From the NCBI GenBank assembly GCA_037179515.1, contig JAXCGZ010004123.1:1-64000 (forward strand): a stretch of 64,000 nucleotides of DNA. Direction: 5' to 3'. The position numbers and the translations under genes were made by a program. The notes beneath the pieces were generated by a model. The model saw nothing but the letters and a program-made list of their open reading frames with translations, did not search any database and was not told where the DNA came from. The DNA is from Halocaridina rubra. Taxonomy: Eukaryota > Arthropoda > Malacostraca > Decapoda > Atyidae. This document shows positions 51,504 to 64,000 of this stretch, piece by piece; the first letter of the stretch is position 1; the number at the start of each line of letters is the position of its first letter.

Positions 51504-52099
51504 CCATAAGTATAGTTTATTTAAGTAAAAAAAGCTCTTTTCCTCTCTGTGTTGGTAGGAAAACGGAGTAACTTAGCAATGCACTGAATAAGACAAGGCA
51601 CTTTTTCAAACCTCTTGAGTGATATTCAGCGCATATCACTTCCAAAGTACTGTACTGTATTTATTATTAGTATAGACACGATACTTATCTATTGAAATAT
51701 TCACGCTTCTATAACATTTTAGATATATAAAAACCGCTACAAATCCTTTTTAGTTTTTTAAATATATAAAGTGCAAAGATATTGTGAGTATTGACACCCA
51801 CAGGTACACTTCCTATCCTTATAATTCTGCTAGGGAACTTTTTATACCTGTAAAAGATAAATACAAATCCTATTTAGTGCATAGATATATTAAATATACA
51901 AAATGCAAGGCTCATTTGCCATAACTGATTCCACAGACAGGCTGAAAAGCCTACCTGGAAAGGGAAGTAAGTACATGTATATATTAAAAGTGCGATGATA
52001 ATGTAAGGATCAGTACTCACACATTCACCTCCTATCCAGCTATTTCTTCGAGGGATATGGTGCAAGGCAGGGTTACAGCATTCTGTCATATTTATGTCT
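51504..52099. other. No gene or repeat recognised
   Basis: AT-rich sequence. A short minus-strand frame at 51874-52173 has no recognisable content. Confidence 0.4.
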
Positions 52100-52275
52100 A
52101 GCGGAGGGGGCTGCGGTAGCTCAGGGATTGAAGTGCTTGTGTCGGAAAGTGACAAAGTCATGTTTAATCTCACTATGGCATGTTAGGAAAGATATCCTGC
52201 CTTAATTCCTCAACTGCAACCTGTCTGTGTCCACACATTCAAATAGAGATTAATAGTGACACAAAACCTCAAACA
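52100..52275 (+). mobile_element. tRNA-derived SINE family A, with head preserved
   Basis: GGCTGCGGTAGCTCAGGGAT is the clearest tRNA-like head of the family in the window; body CATGTTAGGAAAGATATCC and tail GATTAATAGTGACACAAAAC follow. The B box has decayed. Confidence 0.8.
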
Positions 52276-52332
52276 TTTAGAAATTCCTTTTCACACTATA
52301 GTAATTGGCTCCATTGTCGGTGGCTACAAGTA

Positions 52333-52644
52333 CAGATGCCCCCTAACTTACGAACGTTCGAAGATACAAACAAGTGAAAAGTGCAGTACCTATGCAGTCT
52401 ACTATTATTATGCAGCAATTAATGGATGGTTCCAACCCTTCAAGAAACGTGCAACTTGCATTATGTGTCTTTAGGATAAGAAAACAAAAGTATTATGTTC
52501 TAACACAACTTTATTATGTTATATACATGATTTAGGAATGTTTGTATATACACAGCACTCTACATAAAAATATCAACTTATGAACAATTCAGGATACGGA
52601 CTGCCATTCGTAACGTAATTGGTTTGCAAGTTGGGGGGTGTCTG
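52333..52644. mobile_element. Non-autonomous DNA transposon (MITE) of about 312 bp
   Basis: Left end CAGATGCCCCCTAACTTACG and right end in reverse CAGACACCCCCCAACTTGCA are inverted repeats of over 20 bp. TA is present on the left flank only. No coding sequence. A fragment of a relative is at 17190-17304. Confidence 0.65.
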
Positions 52645-52799
52645 TTCTGAAAAAGTTTGCATTTGCATTATATCTGCTATATTTACATAATTCATACCTG
52701 CTTAGTAACACTGCTAAGTACCGCGGGCTCTGCCCTCTTCTCTGGCTTGGTTACGTCAGTTAGGTTATCTCTGTGGTAATCCATGGATTACTTGCTAAT

Positions 52800-52998
52800 G
52801 AGTTCAGTTTTACATCACGGACTCACTTTTCTTCTAAGGGCTAGGACTGTACTTTCATGTGAAGGACAATTGTTTTGGCAGGTGTGATTTTTACACTGAG
52901 TGACTGCCCTTTCTAACCTCAGACTGTGGCAGGCCATGAACCCTCGATCTGACAATTTGGAGTTGCAAGCCATACCACTTTGCTACAGTGACTGCTAA
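52800..52998 (-). mobile_element. tRNA-derived SINE family B, old copy
   Basis: Matches 11203-11396 along its length (TTTACATCACGGACTCAC, AACCTCAGACTGTGGCAGG, CATGAACCCTCGATCTGAC) but with many changes, so much older. Confidence 0.75.
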
Positions 52999-53570
52999 TG
53001 TAAAAGTAAATTTCACTCCTTAACAACGATATGGCTTTATGACAGTGTTACCTCAAACAGCCTGAAAAGTGTAACGAGAATAACGAACATGAGAGATAAC
53101 GCTAAAAGTACCAAATGCTGTTGCAACAGCATTAAGTTCTGATATTCTAACTGACTCTAAATTGGGTTTTGAATGTAATCATGCTCAGATGTCAGGCTTG
53201 TATCCCATTTCAGGTGTTCTGCCTGAAGAAGTGTGGAAGAATTTAATTGGGACTAAATCGAGTTCTGAAAGTAGTAGTGCTTGGAAGCCTGGTTATATGA
53301 CTGTTCAGGTGTTATGTCTTAGGAAATGAGAACGAAAAATAAGGTATGTTATTCTGCAAGTGCACTGAGGCACACAAGTATACAAAGTTCCCTATGATTG
53401 GGGCTGATCACACACTTGAAGTCTTATAAAAAAAGTGTGTTTGTCACAAATTTAAAAAAAGCTCACCTGCTCCTGTCAAGTGTTGAATATAAAGAAGTGA
53501 ATATCCTCATGTAAAACTGTGACACCGTGAATGTTTGTCATTGTGTTGGAACTTTTGCTCTAGATTATAT
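52999..53570. other. No gene or repeat recognised
   Basis: No supported feature. Confidence 0.4.
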
Positions 53571-53574
53571 TGCT

Positions 53575-53826
<252 letters not shown>

Positions 53827-53993
53827 GATGATCTTTTCTTATCGTAATCCTCTTTGTACTCGTGGAAGAAGTTTAAAAAAAAATAAATAAATTTTGCGGG
53901 CGTTATTCGCGAAATTAGAATTTTTTTACTATTATTTTTTGAGGACGTTATTGCAATGTCGTGTATAAAAGAATCGCGTATAAAAGGAACAAG

Positions 53994-55672
<1,679 letters not shown>

Positions 55673-55802
55673 GTGTCACCAGGTGTCAGATTTTGGGGGG
55701 CTATAACCTTGGATTAGGTAGAAGAGGGTGGGGGCGAGAGAAGCCAGCCTATGCAGCTGAGGAAATTGAGCAGTATTAGGGTAATTTTTGAGGCCCCTAT
55801 TG

Positions 55803-56379
<577 letters not shown>

Positions 56380-56895
56380 AGTTTGTTATATAAGTATGAC
56401 CAGCACCCATGTAAGAGACAAACGTCTTCTTTTGGTGGATGCACCTGAGCTTGACTGTGATGGTATTGGGAAAGATGCAAATTTGTCAACTACCAAATCA
56501 AAATCAAGTGAATCCACCACAGCTTTTTCAACAGAAATTGTACCTAGACTGGTCAGCCGTTCTTGTCCCATTGTTGCCCTGACGTATGTTTTGATCTGTT
56601 TTAAGACTGAAAATGATCGCTCACATTTGGCATCACTGACAGGGAAAGTGAGGGCCAAATGCATCAAACTTCAGAGTGTGGTGAATCCATGCTTCAGTGG
56701 CTTCAGTCTATCTAAAACACCGGAAATAGATTTCACATCCTGTAATGTTCTCTGAGCAATAAGGAGTTCTTCATGAAGGCTCTCCCTGTCATCTGAATAC
56801 TGATCAGCAAGATAATTTAGATCATGTTCATTTAGGAAATTTGGACATGATGGCTGGTCTTGTCTATGAAACAGTGTCTCTCCATAAAACAATGG
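56380..56895 (-). pseudogene. hAT-type transposase C-terminal remnant
   Basis: Minus strand: 56892-56671 (FLNEHDLNYLADQYSDDRES) then an in-frame TGA near 56669, then 56664-56386 (MHLALTFPVSDAKCERSFSV, LKQIKTYVRATMGQERLTSL). The second block is the hAT dimerisation region (AERSFS, RLTSL). The catalytic core is missing and no terminal repeats were recognised. Confidence 0.82.
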
Positions 56896-57068
56896 CTTTA
56901 TTCTACAACAAAATCACAACATAGTCAACAGTATGCAAGCAAAAGAAATAACAATTACCTCAACGTCTAATGTAACATACAAAACATAATAATACAGCAT
57001 ATATAATACGAGCATAATGGTAATAGAGTATATAAATATATAACCTTCTCCACGGCAATATAATTTTA

Positions 57069-57870
57069 CTAGCCATAGCGTTGGGGAGCATGTATTTCCC
57101 ATTGAGAACTACGAAGTGGATTTTGTGCCAAACCGTACTGCTCAGAGGGCTGACCTCTTTGAGACTCTGAGTCTGAGTCCTCCAGAGAAGGTGAAGGGGA
57201 AGGCTCTGAACTAGATCGATCAAGTTCTTCTCCAATTACTGGCTCAAGTTCAGATATTTGAAGTTTAGGTTCAAGTGCTTGAATAGAAGGTCCCTTTATT
57301 TCAGTAGTTGGGCATGGAGCCGAGTCTCGAAGATATACAGTTGACTCACGACCATCACTATGTCTAACATGTGCATATGTTGGATTTGCATGGATTAATT
57401 CCACTTCTTTAACAATGGGATCATCCTTCGAACGCCTTGCAAAATGACACAAAAACACTGGTCCTGGATTCAACAACCAAGAAGGAAGAGAAACCCCCAT
57501 AGATGAACATCGTGGAAATGCAAAAAACCTCTCATGAGGGGTCGAGTTTGTAGCTGTTGATAGAAGTGATCTAATACAGTGCAGAGCCTGAGGCAGCACC
57601 CCCAGTGTGATTCAGGGAGGCTGCGAGACCTCAGAGCCAGGCAGATTGCTTTCCAAATAATCCCGTTGTATCTTCAACCTGTGCATTCCCCTCAGGGTGA
57701 TAAGGTTTAGCTTGCTTGTGGCAACATTATGCAGGAAAAGATATTCCTGCACTTCCTGAGATATGAGCCCTAAGCCTCTGTCAGAGTGAACAAAATCTGG
57801 AGCTCCACACACAGTACAAATTGCTTCCAAACACTGAATTACTGTCTTGGAAGATGTATCCTTACATGGT
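57069..57870 (-). pseudogene. LTR-element integrase remnant
   Basis: Minus strand 57830-57612 (EAICTVCGAPDFVHSDRGLG with the core S-D-R-G motif) and 57599-57069 (SLLSTATNSTPHERFFAFPR, LIHANPTYAHVRHSDGREST, then an acidic Ser/Glu-rich tail). NSTPHERFF and the YAHVR-GRE-ST strand are typical of the integrase and C-terminal part of Ty3/Gypsy polyproteins. A stop near 57605 splits it. No LTR or reverse transcriptase lies beside it. Confidence 0.8.
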
Positions 57871-57899
57871 ATTGCAAATGGATTATTGTTTCTTTTTTT

Positions 57900-57945
57900 T
57901 ATGTCGGCTACCCCTCAATTAAAGGGGGAAACAGCCAAGGTAGAT
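57900..57945. repeat. RTE-like LINE tail remnant
   Basis: CGGCTACCCCTCAATTAAAGGGGGAAAC resembles the palindromic 3' end of the RTE-like LINE. Short and uncertain. Confidence 0.35.
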
Positions 57946-58389
57946 AAATAAGTATTCTACTCTAAAAATCAGTATTTTTATAGGTAGAGACATGAAAAGA
58001 TAGGTTCTGCAAATGAGGTAAATATATTTAATTTTATACCAGTGATAACATACTCACATATCACTATTGTTCTTAGAAAGCTCTTTTTCATAGTTACTTG
58101 AAAAACTATTTTCTCAATATAAAAACCATTATACCTGTATATACTTTTAAAATTGAGGATTTATTTATTTATAAGGAACTTCTGAATAAGCATACCATTA
58201 AAAAATGGAACAAGTATAGTGCCTAATGGTAACTTTGGGCATAATACCTTTTTATATTTCCCAGACTCATGGCAGTTTTAGAAATGGATAATTATTACTT
58301 TTTCCTTAATATTTCTGTGGAATGCAAACACATGACCTGCTTTGGTAATTATGGAAATACTATACATATATTTTTCTTTTACAAATGTC
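57946..58389. other. Intergenic, nothing recognised
   Basis: AT-rich sequence downstream of the ANKS3-like gene. Confidence 0.4.
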
Positions 58390-58413
58390 TTTACTTATTA
58401 TTATTATTATATC

Positions 58414-58419
58414 TTTATT
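58414..58419 (-). promoter_or_regulatory. Polyadenylation signal of the ANKS3-like gene
   Basis: AATAAA on the minus strand, about 55 bases after the stop codon. Cleavage would be expected roughly 10-30 bases further, near 58390-58400. Confidence 0.6.
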
Positions 58420-58472
58420 GCTGGAAAACTGCTGGCAAGTACATTAGATGCATATTATAAAAGCAACAACAA

Positions 58473-58811
58473 TCATCTACAAGTACTTGCACTGTTCTTG
58501 TCAAGTTTCCTTTGAGCTGTGGCAGGGTTACTAGGACCCCTAGGCACACTGGGATCAGTCAGTGTCAAAAGAGTGTCTGTTTGAGAGCCTATGAGAGTTA
58601 CAGCTTCCATCACTGTGGAAATTATTGCAGGTTGCATATGTGGCAGTTTTACTGAATGAAGCTGTGAAGATGAGAGAAGAGTTGCACACCGTTGAACAGT
58701 TTCAACTTGCGACATCAAGCTCTGTAGTCTTTGATGACACTCTTGAAGTCGTCCTCGAGCCTCCACCACCCAACTCTCTGTTACGGCTCTTAGATCATTC
58801 TCCTGGTTTAC
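58473..58811 (-). CDS. ANKS3: ANKS3-like terminal coding exon: coiled-coil C terminus
   Basis: Acceptor CACTGAAG, phase 0. Encodes VNQENDLRAVTESWVVEARG, RLQECHQRLQSLMSQVETVQ (heptad pattern, coiled coil), a Ser/Thr-rich linker and a final KLDKNSASTCR before TGA at 58475-58473. Confidence 0.85.
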   Translation of the reverse strand, partial: VNQENDLRAVTESWVVEARGRLQECHQRLQSLMSQVETVQRCATLLSSSQLHSVKLPHMQPAIISTVMEAVTLIGSQTDTLLTLTDPSVPRGPSNPATAQRKLDKNSASTCR

Positions 58812-59396
58812 CTTCAGTGACATACAAACAAAAATTAAGAGAAATTGTTATACGTATATATTTTTTTTATATATACCTCAAAAATGAAACTCCCCCAAAA
58901 TATTTAACAAACTTCACATTACAGTATCAGGGTATAAGCAATTACTGACATTCATTACATACAAAATAGCACATACAGTAGTTACTATATTAAGTAATAT
59001 TAAGGGCAATATACAGAATATGGCATACATCATAAGACTTAACATACTCTTTTTAACATTAAAACATATCTGCTGTATTTGTGCACTGCTATAACACACT
59101 AAATGGCGAGACTTATGAAACTGAAAAGACATGAATGCATCAAGTATTCCAGTTCATATCATAAACATTTAGCAGAATACAAAGAATAATGGGATCTTGT
59201 AGAGATGAGTAACCCCCATAACCACATGTTAAGTTAAATAACCCCACAAACTGTTAGGATAGGGGAGGGTAGGTGATTTGCCTTGTATATATGAATGACC
59301 CGAGAGCACCTTGGGGTAACTCTTCTTTACAAGATCCGAATAATGTTCAACTGGGTATAAAAAACAATAAAAATAACATTCGAGTGAGTATTTTAC
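58812..59396. other. ANKS3 intron, nothing recognised
   Basis: AT-rich. Near 59250-59345 there is a fragment TAGGTGATTTGCCTTGTATA repeated from 20945-20985, an unnamed short dispersed repeat. Confidence 0.4.
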
Positions 59397-59568
59397 CTGA
59401 GCTTTTGTTTGCTTTAAAGTCTGCACCACCTCTGCTAGCTTAACACCCAGTTCTTGCATTTCTACCTCTAACTTGTCAGCATAAGCACATTCTAAATCAT
59501 TTCTCAATGGAGCATTACTGTGCCAACGAGCTATAGCTGAAGTCATCTTCCTTCGTGGGCCAAGTTTC
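59397..59568 (-). CDS. ANKS3: ANKS3-like exon: post-SAM signature and coiled coil
   Basis: Acceptor TTTGTAG, donor CAG|GTAAAA. Encodes KLGPRRKMTSAIARWHSNAP then YADKLEVEMQELGVKLAEVV, the family signature right after the SAM domain. This exon gives the strongest evidence for ANKS3. Confidence 0.92.
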
Positions 59569-59604
59569 CTACAAACACAGTAGCTATTAATGCAGTTTTT
59601 TTGT

Positions 59605-59755
59605 GTCAAGTAATCCCTATTCAAATTAGGGTGGACACAGACATGATGGAGCTGAGGGAGTAAGGTTGGATGCCCTTCCTAATACCCCATTGTGGGATCG
59701 AACACACATTTGCTCTTTTCCAACTTGCGCACTCTACCACTGACCTCAGTCCCCA
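59605..59755 (-). mobile_element. tRNA-derived SINE family A
   Basis: AATCCCTATTCAAATTAGGG body, GAGGGAGTAAGGTTGGATGC and a GGGATCGAACACAC head side. Same orientation as the host ANKS3-like gene. Confidence 0.78.
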
Positions 59756-60249
59756 AAGTAACAAAAACAAGTGATGGATATAAATTAGAAGTGACTGGGA
59801 ATGCTGCAATTCACTTCTGAATGTATTACTTTGAAAAGCAACCATCTGGAAATATTTCTGAAGCATATAGTTGTTTCCAAGTATTATGTGAATAATCTTT
59901 TACTTGCAAAAGACATGGCCAATTATTCTTAATCTACAGTATCTGAAAAATGCCATTCTATAATAATTACTGATGTGGTTAGTCTGCTTGAGCTCCATGT
60001 AATATGTAAAATAAGATTCAGATTCTCATGGCATGATTTCTCTAGGAATTAACAATATAAGTTCTAAATAATGACACTGTAGATATATGTTCATATAATA
60101 AGCTAAGCTACTCTATACCTAATTCTAAACCACGTATCCATAAAGTATAGTATTTTATCCTATATTTTTACTCTATAAACAATATTGTTCATTAATGCTC
60201 AATTTTTGTATGTAATTTTTGTACAGAAACCCAAACAAATATTACTTAC
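59756..60249. other. ANKS3 intron, nothing recognised
   Basis: AT-rich intron. Confidence 0.45.
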
Positions 60250-60391
60250 TGAATGCCACATTCTTTTAAATCCTGATCTGTCAATGTTAAAAACACTTGC
60301 AAATCCACATCTTGTTCACGGAATATATTTATGTACATTCTTAACCCAAGTTGATTTAACAGTGTCTCTAAATCTGTCGGTTGCACATTAG
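60250..60391 (-). CDS. ANKS3: ANKS3-like exon: SAM domain
   Basis: Acceptor TTGTTTCAG, donor CA|GTAAGT. Encodes TDLETLLNQLGLRMYINIFR, EQDVDLQVFLTLTDQDLKEC and GI. L-x-x-LG-x-YI-x-F-x-x-QDVDL-x-x-LxLTDxDLKE-x-GI is a clear SAM domain, a protein-protein interaction helix bundle. Confidence 0.93.
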
Positions 60392-60709
60392 CTGAAACAA
60401 CAAACATTAAACATAATTATCTATACTGTTGCTTTAAATTAACTATACGAGAACAGTAAAGATATATAAACTAAATAAAAATCCTTTCCATGTTCGAAAT
60501 TTCTTTCCAAGTAGACTGAAACTATGAGACAATAGATGCTATTACTCTCTCTTTTACATCCACTATATGAACTAAACATATATTTTTCTTAGATGGCTCA
60601 CACGAAAGCATCTGGATTAGGACAATATATTTTATTCACTTAATGTACAGACATAAAATAATATATCTGATATAACTTTTGTTATTGGTATAGATAGTAA
60701 CTAACTTAC

Positions 60710-60820
60710 CCTGATCAATATTAGGCACACTGTTCCCTCGAGGTCTCTGAATGGGTTGTTGCTCCAGTCGTCTTGCTTCCATTGCTGCAGGGCCGTCATA
60801 CAGACAAGGGTCGTTTATAC
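60710..60820 (-). CDS. ANKS3: ANKS3-like exon: linker between ankyrin and SAM
   Basis: Acceptor GATTGCAG, donor CAGG|GTAAGT... giving phase 1. Encodes INDPCLYDGPAAMEARRLEQ and QPIQRPRGNSVPNIDQ. Low-complexity linker; phases on both sides fit. Confidence 0.85.
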
Positions 60821-60884
60821 CTGCAATCATTCAATTTATTTACCTCTAGCACTAAAGCTTTAACATTACAGTTGTTGCTGTTTG

Positions 60885-61050
60885 TTGTTTCATGTGTCAC
60901 TTTTAATCTCCATTATGGGAGTAGACATACAGGATGGTGCTTGGGAATTAAGGCTAGATGCCCTTACTAATACCCCCTAGTGGGCTTGATCAAGGGTTTG
61001 TCACTTCCTAAGTCAAGTGCTCTAGCTACTGTACTCCTGTGGTCTCTTTT
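60885..61050 (-). mobile_element. tRNA-derived SINE family A
   Basis: Near full length: TGTCACTTTTAATCTCCATT at the tail side and GGGCTTGATCAAGGGTTTGT with AAGTCAAGTGCTCTAGCTAC at the head side. Same orientation as the host gene. Confidence 0.82.
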
Positions 61051-61829
61051 TCTGAATATGGAAATACCGTGCTTTACTAAAACAATAACAGTACATACAG
61101 TAATCAATATTTTCCACGGACTTCTGTTTTCTTGATAATATATTATTTAATAGAAAACATCATAAACGTTATTGTGTGAGTCTGAAATTTGATTACAAGC
61201 CCTTGAATTTTATAATCTATTATTTACTAAAACACATTTTAAACTTTTGTGTAAGTCTGAAATTTGACTACAAGTCTTTGAACTGAATCATTCATAAAAA
61301 GACATACCAATCTCAAGCCCCTATACATTTAAGGGGCTGATAGGTCATGTATAAGTGGTTGAACATGAAGTAAAAGTTTCTCTGCTGATAAAGAGAACAT
61401 AGAAGAATATGCTCGAATGAAAATGGAGAATAGCAGGGTGGGTCATCCATATATATTTACCTATATTTCCTACTTTTGTATCTTTGCCTCTCTTCATTTA
61501 GTATGAATAACAATTTCCACTGGTTTGTTAGACATCTTTTAAAAGCTGTTTCATCATCTTTTTCTTGCTATTTGTGAAGTTATTGAAATGTACTGTATTG
61601 TGAATACATCTCTTTTGCCATATGATTCTTTGTTGAGAGAGAGATTTGTCAAAGTATGTTACAATCATAACTTATTTGCCAGAGCAATATGCTACATGTT
61701 AACTGACCCTGTTTACTGTATACAAGACAGAGATAATTCCAATATTCATAATAATATTTATATTAGAGAAAATTATGGTATAATATTTTCTCTAATTAGC
61801 TAAATATATATAAGTACCATTGTATATGT
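61051..61829. other. ANKS3 intron, nothing recognised
   Basis: AT-rich, no repeat or exon recognised. Confidence 0.45.
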
Positions 61830-61978
61830 CACAATTAATCCCCATGTGAATGGGGGTGGACACATATGTTGGCATTGGGGATTAAGGCTAGATGGTCTTT
61901 CTAATGCCCTACAGTGAGCTTGAACCCACATTATATGATTCTCGAATCGCACTCTACCCAGCTACTCCATCCCTTCTG
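61830..61978 (-). mobile_element. tRNA-derived SINE family A
   Basis: TGTCACAATTAATCCCCATG, GGGGATTAAGGCTAGATGGT, and head side CTTGAACCCACATTATATGA. Same orientation as the host gene. Confidence 0.8.
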
Positions 61979-62064
61979 AGTAGCTAAATCCACTCTTAAA
62001 ATTCTATAATGACAAAACATTTTAAATACATAGTGACTAGTAATGAAACTACCAAGCAGAGTAC

Positions 62065-62255
62065 CTTGGAATTCCCATTGAGCAATAATGCATGCAATAT
62101 CCTTAAAACCAGCATCTTGAGCAATTCTTGTAGCAGTATGTCCCTGATAAGTGGTGAGAGAAGTTAGTGCTCCCTTCTGTAACAAAGTTGTCACCAGATT
62201 TGCATCACCCATTTGTGCAGCATACATCAGTGGTGTCATACCAGTCCCACGTTCA
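62065..62255 (-). CDS. ANKS3: ANKS3-like exon: ankyrin repeats
   Basis: Acceptor ATTTTCAG, donor AAG|GTACTC. Encodes ERGTGMTPLMYAAQMGDANL, LLQKGALTSLTTYQGHTATR and IAQDAGFKDIACIIAQWEFQ. G-x-TPLMYAA-x-x-G and GHTATRIAQDAGF are two ankyrin repeats. It begins with one base of a split codon, so earlier exons lie upstream (beyond 64000, since none was seen before). Confidence 0.92.
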
Positions 62256-62289
62256 CTGAAAATTTAAGAGTAGTGTTTTCACCTTGTTT

Positions 62290-62458
62290 GTTGTTTTATG
62301 TGTCACTATTAATGCCAAATGTAGGGGTGGATACAGCCAAGTTAAAACTGAGGAATTAAATCTGGATGCCTTTCCTAATGACTCATGATGGGCTCAAACT
62401 TGGAGATGTCACTTCCCGAGTTGAGTACTCCAATCACAGCACTACTGTGATCCCCAAA
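62290..62458 (-). mobile_element. tRNA-derived SINE family A
   Basis: TGTGTCACTATTAATGCCAA, GAGGAATTAAATCTGGATGC and GTCACTTCCCGAGTTGAGTA. Same orientation as the host gene. Confidence 0.78.
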
Positions 62459-62499
62459 ACTATTGTATGCATTTATGCACCTCCAGGTGCCGAGGTACT

Positions 62500-62628
62500 G
62501 TACATATACAAGTAGAAGCAAAGGCATTAAGCCTGGATGCCCTTCTTAGCATCCTGCAGTGGGATCGAATGCAAGGTTGTCACTTCTAAGGTCAAGTGCT
62601 CTTACCAATATACTGCTGCATGATACAT
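62500..62628 (-). mobile_element. tRNA-derived SINE family A, truncated tail
   Basis: GCATTAAGCCTGGATGCCCT, GCAGTGGGATCGAATGCAAG and AAGGTCAAGTGCTCTTACCA. Same orientation as the host gene; tail side lost. Confidence 0.72.
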
Positions 62629-62770
62629 CACCATCTTTAAAAAAAACAAAAAACTTACACATATTTACACGAAAAACAAAATAACTCTACTTCACCATGA
62701 GAATAAACACTACACCAATTATCATATTTACTTGAATTAAAGGACTTGGAGTGGCAGCTATTTTGTTGTA

Positions 62771-63887
62771 CGAGGGGATGCTTGTATGACAGGGGAGGTA
62801 GAACAACTATTTAGGAGAAGATAGGCAAAAAAACAAAAATAAGCATGATGGTATACTATACCTGTATATATTCTCATTTTTGCAGGTTAACGCATAATGG
62901 CAGCTCCTACAGTCAATTTTGGAAAAACTGAAGCATGGGTGGTCAAGAAGTTCCTCTTCTTGCAAGGCAAAGGGGCAGCAGAAATAAATGGCAAGATGGA
63001 GGAAGTCTTGAAGGATGACTGCCCATCATACTCCACAGTGAATATCTGGGTATCAAGGTTTTGGACTGATCATTTTGAGGTCACAGATGAACTGGGGTTA
63101 GGATGGCCAACTTCCGCAACCACAGAAGACAAAGCCGATGATGTGCACGTCATGATTCTTGAGGACCATCAGATTTCAGTTAAAGTCATAGCTGACACTG
63201 GGGATTTCCAGCAAAACAGCTGGCCACATGAGAAAGTCTACCACAAAATGGGTGCCAAAATGCCTAACCGCATATCAGAAGCGCATCAGAGTGATGACAT
63301 CAAAGGTGACTTTGGACCGGTTAGCAGTGGAGATGGCTGATTTTATGGCTTGTTTAATCACCATGGATGAAACTTGGCTTCATCACTATGATCCCTAGAC
63401 CAAGCAGAATTCAATAGAGTGGAGGTATAGCAGTTCACGGCATCCCAAGAAGTTTCGGACCCAGAAGTCAATTGGAAAGATTCATGCTTCATTGTTCTGG
63501 GACAAAGATGGAGTACTTTTCATAAAATACCTGCCAAACGGTCACAACATCACCACAGAATATTACATATCTCTGGCGGATGAATTGCGATAAGCTTCGA
63601 ATCAGAAACGAATTGGTAGACCACCTGTGTTACTCTCCAGACTTAGCCCCCACCCATTATCAACTCTTTCCACAACTGAAAAAACATATCAAGGCAACGA
63701 AATTTCACTCCAATTCGGAAGTGATTGCTGCTACAGAGGCCTGGTTGGAGGCTCAACCTTCCGAGTTCTTTTTTTTCAGGGCTTAGAAAAACTGGAAGAC
63801 CATTGTAATAAGTGTGTGAATCCGAGAGGGGTATATATTGAATAAAATCATTGTACCCAAAGCCAGGAACTTTTCAGCACCTCTTTG
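62771..63887 (+). mobile_element. mariner element, inactive
   Basis: Left terminus CGAGGGGATGCTTG and right terminus in reverse CAAAGAGGTGCTGAAAAG, both preceded by TGTA, with TA at 62769-62770 and 63888-63889 as target duplication. Length of about 1.1 kb is slightly short of the usual 1.3 kb. It sits in the 5' part of the ANKS3-like gene, opposite in orientation. Confidence 0.85.
62897..63845 (+). pseudogene. mariner transposase pseudogene
   Basis: N-terminal helix-turn-helix (FLFLQGKGAAEINGKMEEVL, STVNIWVSRFW), then the nuclease start TMDETWLHHYDP with its first Asp, and the end SPDLAPTHYQLFPQLKKHI. The usual DLAPSDY third Asp is His here, the DNAPAH segment with the second Asp is missing, and stops occur near 63400 and 63590. 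It cannot be active. Confidence 0.9.
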
Positions 63888-64000
63888 TACATCTACCCTC
63901 CGGAGCTGCAACTAAGCAATAGCAGAATCTGAATTTCAGATCAAAACTTAGCACGAGGGTCTGCCCCTCTCTTTTTTTCTCTTGCTTTATTTAATTTTCG

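Larger units (their letters stand above)
58390..62255 (-). other. ANKS3: Gene span: ANKS3-like protein (ankyrin repeats, SAM, coiled coil), 5' end outside the window
   Basis: Five minus-strand exons (62255-62065, 60820-60710, 60391-60250, 59568-59397, 58811-58473) join in frame: ankyrin repeat, linker, SAM domain, the block GPRRKMTSAIARWHSNAP, coiled coil, stop. From memory of the family, human ANKS3 has the same order and a near-identical GPKRKMTSAIARWHSSA block right after its SAM domain. ANKS3 works with nephronophthisis-type proteins at cilia; that role is family knowledge. GASZ/ASZ1 also has ankyrin plus SAM but lacks this block. Visible part is about 318 residues; further ankyrin repeats must lie beyond 64000. 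Five SINE A copies and two intervals of unrecognised sequence fill the introns. Confidence 0.85.

Noticed and set aside
57069..57830. Host gene derived from an integrase
   Set aside because: An in-frame stop near 57605, no splice partners and decay on both sides favour a dead element fragment.
58625..58948. Plus-strand 107-residue frame
   Set aside because: Shadow of the terminal ANKS3-like exon on the other strand.

Overview
The window looks like a repeat-choked animal nuclear genome, most likely an arthropod and plausibly a malacostracan (decapod) crustacean. The reasons are split genes with GT-AG introns, very long pure (AT)n tracts, many CR1/L2-like, RTE-like, Tigger, mariner, hAT and LTR-element copies, and several tRNA-derived SINE families. 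The organism call is inference. No rRNA gene, CRISPR array or bacterial-type operon is seen.

Two host genes are visible. On the + strand, twelve exons (13701-42168) with matching splice phases encode at least 545 residues of a Tudor-domain protein of the TDRD type: extended Tudor, CCCH zinc finger, extended Tudor, stop. Its 5' exons lie outside the window or are unrecognised. On the - strand, five exons (62255 down to 58473) encode the 3' half of an ANKS3-like protein (ankyrin repeats, SAM, coiled coil); its start lies beyond the right edge. The two genes point at each other and are separated by about 16 kb of transposon debris.

Layout: 1-5962, Tigger pieces holding an (AT)n-flanked inverted array of tRNA-like 277-bp units; 6145-10480, LINE relics; 10937-13592, a second Tigger full of a 160-bp minisatellite plus a nested SINE and LINE; 13.7-42.2 kb, the Tudor gene, whose introns hold LINE, LTR, RTE, Tigger and SINE insertions and a second, older inverted tRNA-like array; 42.7-51.5 kb, three copies of one LINE family including a full-length copy with both ORFs intact (44591-49440); 52-58 kb, SINEs, a MITE, (AT)n, a deleted Tigger, an hAT remnant and an LTR integrase remnant; 58.5-62.3 kb, the ANKS3-like gene with SINEs in its introns; 62771-63887, a dead mariner.

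The most interesting items are the recurrent (AT)n / inverted tRNA-like array / (AT)n module, the LINE whose ORF2 has no early AUG and overlaps ORF1 in the -1 frame, a long intronic RNA-hairpin candidate at 40711-40910, and the Tudor-zinc finger-Tudor gene itself, a likely germline small-RNA factor sitting among the elements such pathways usually control.
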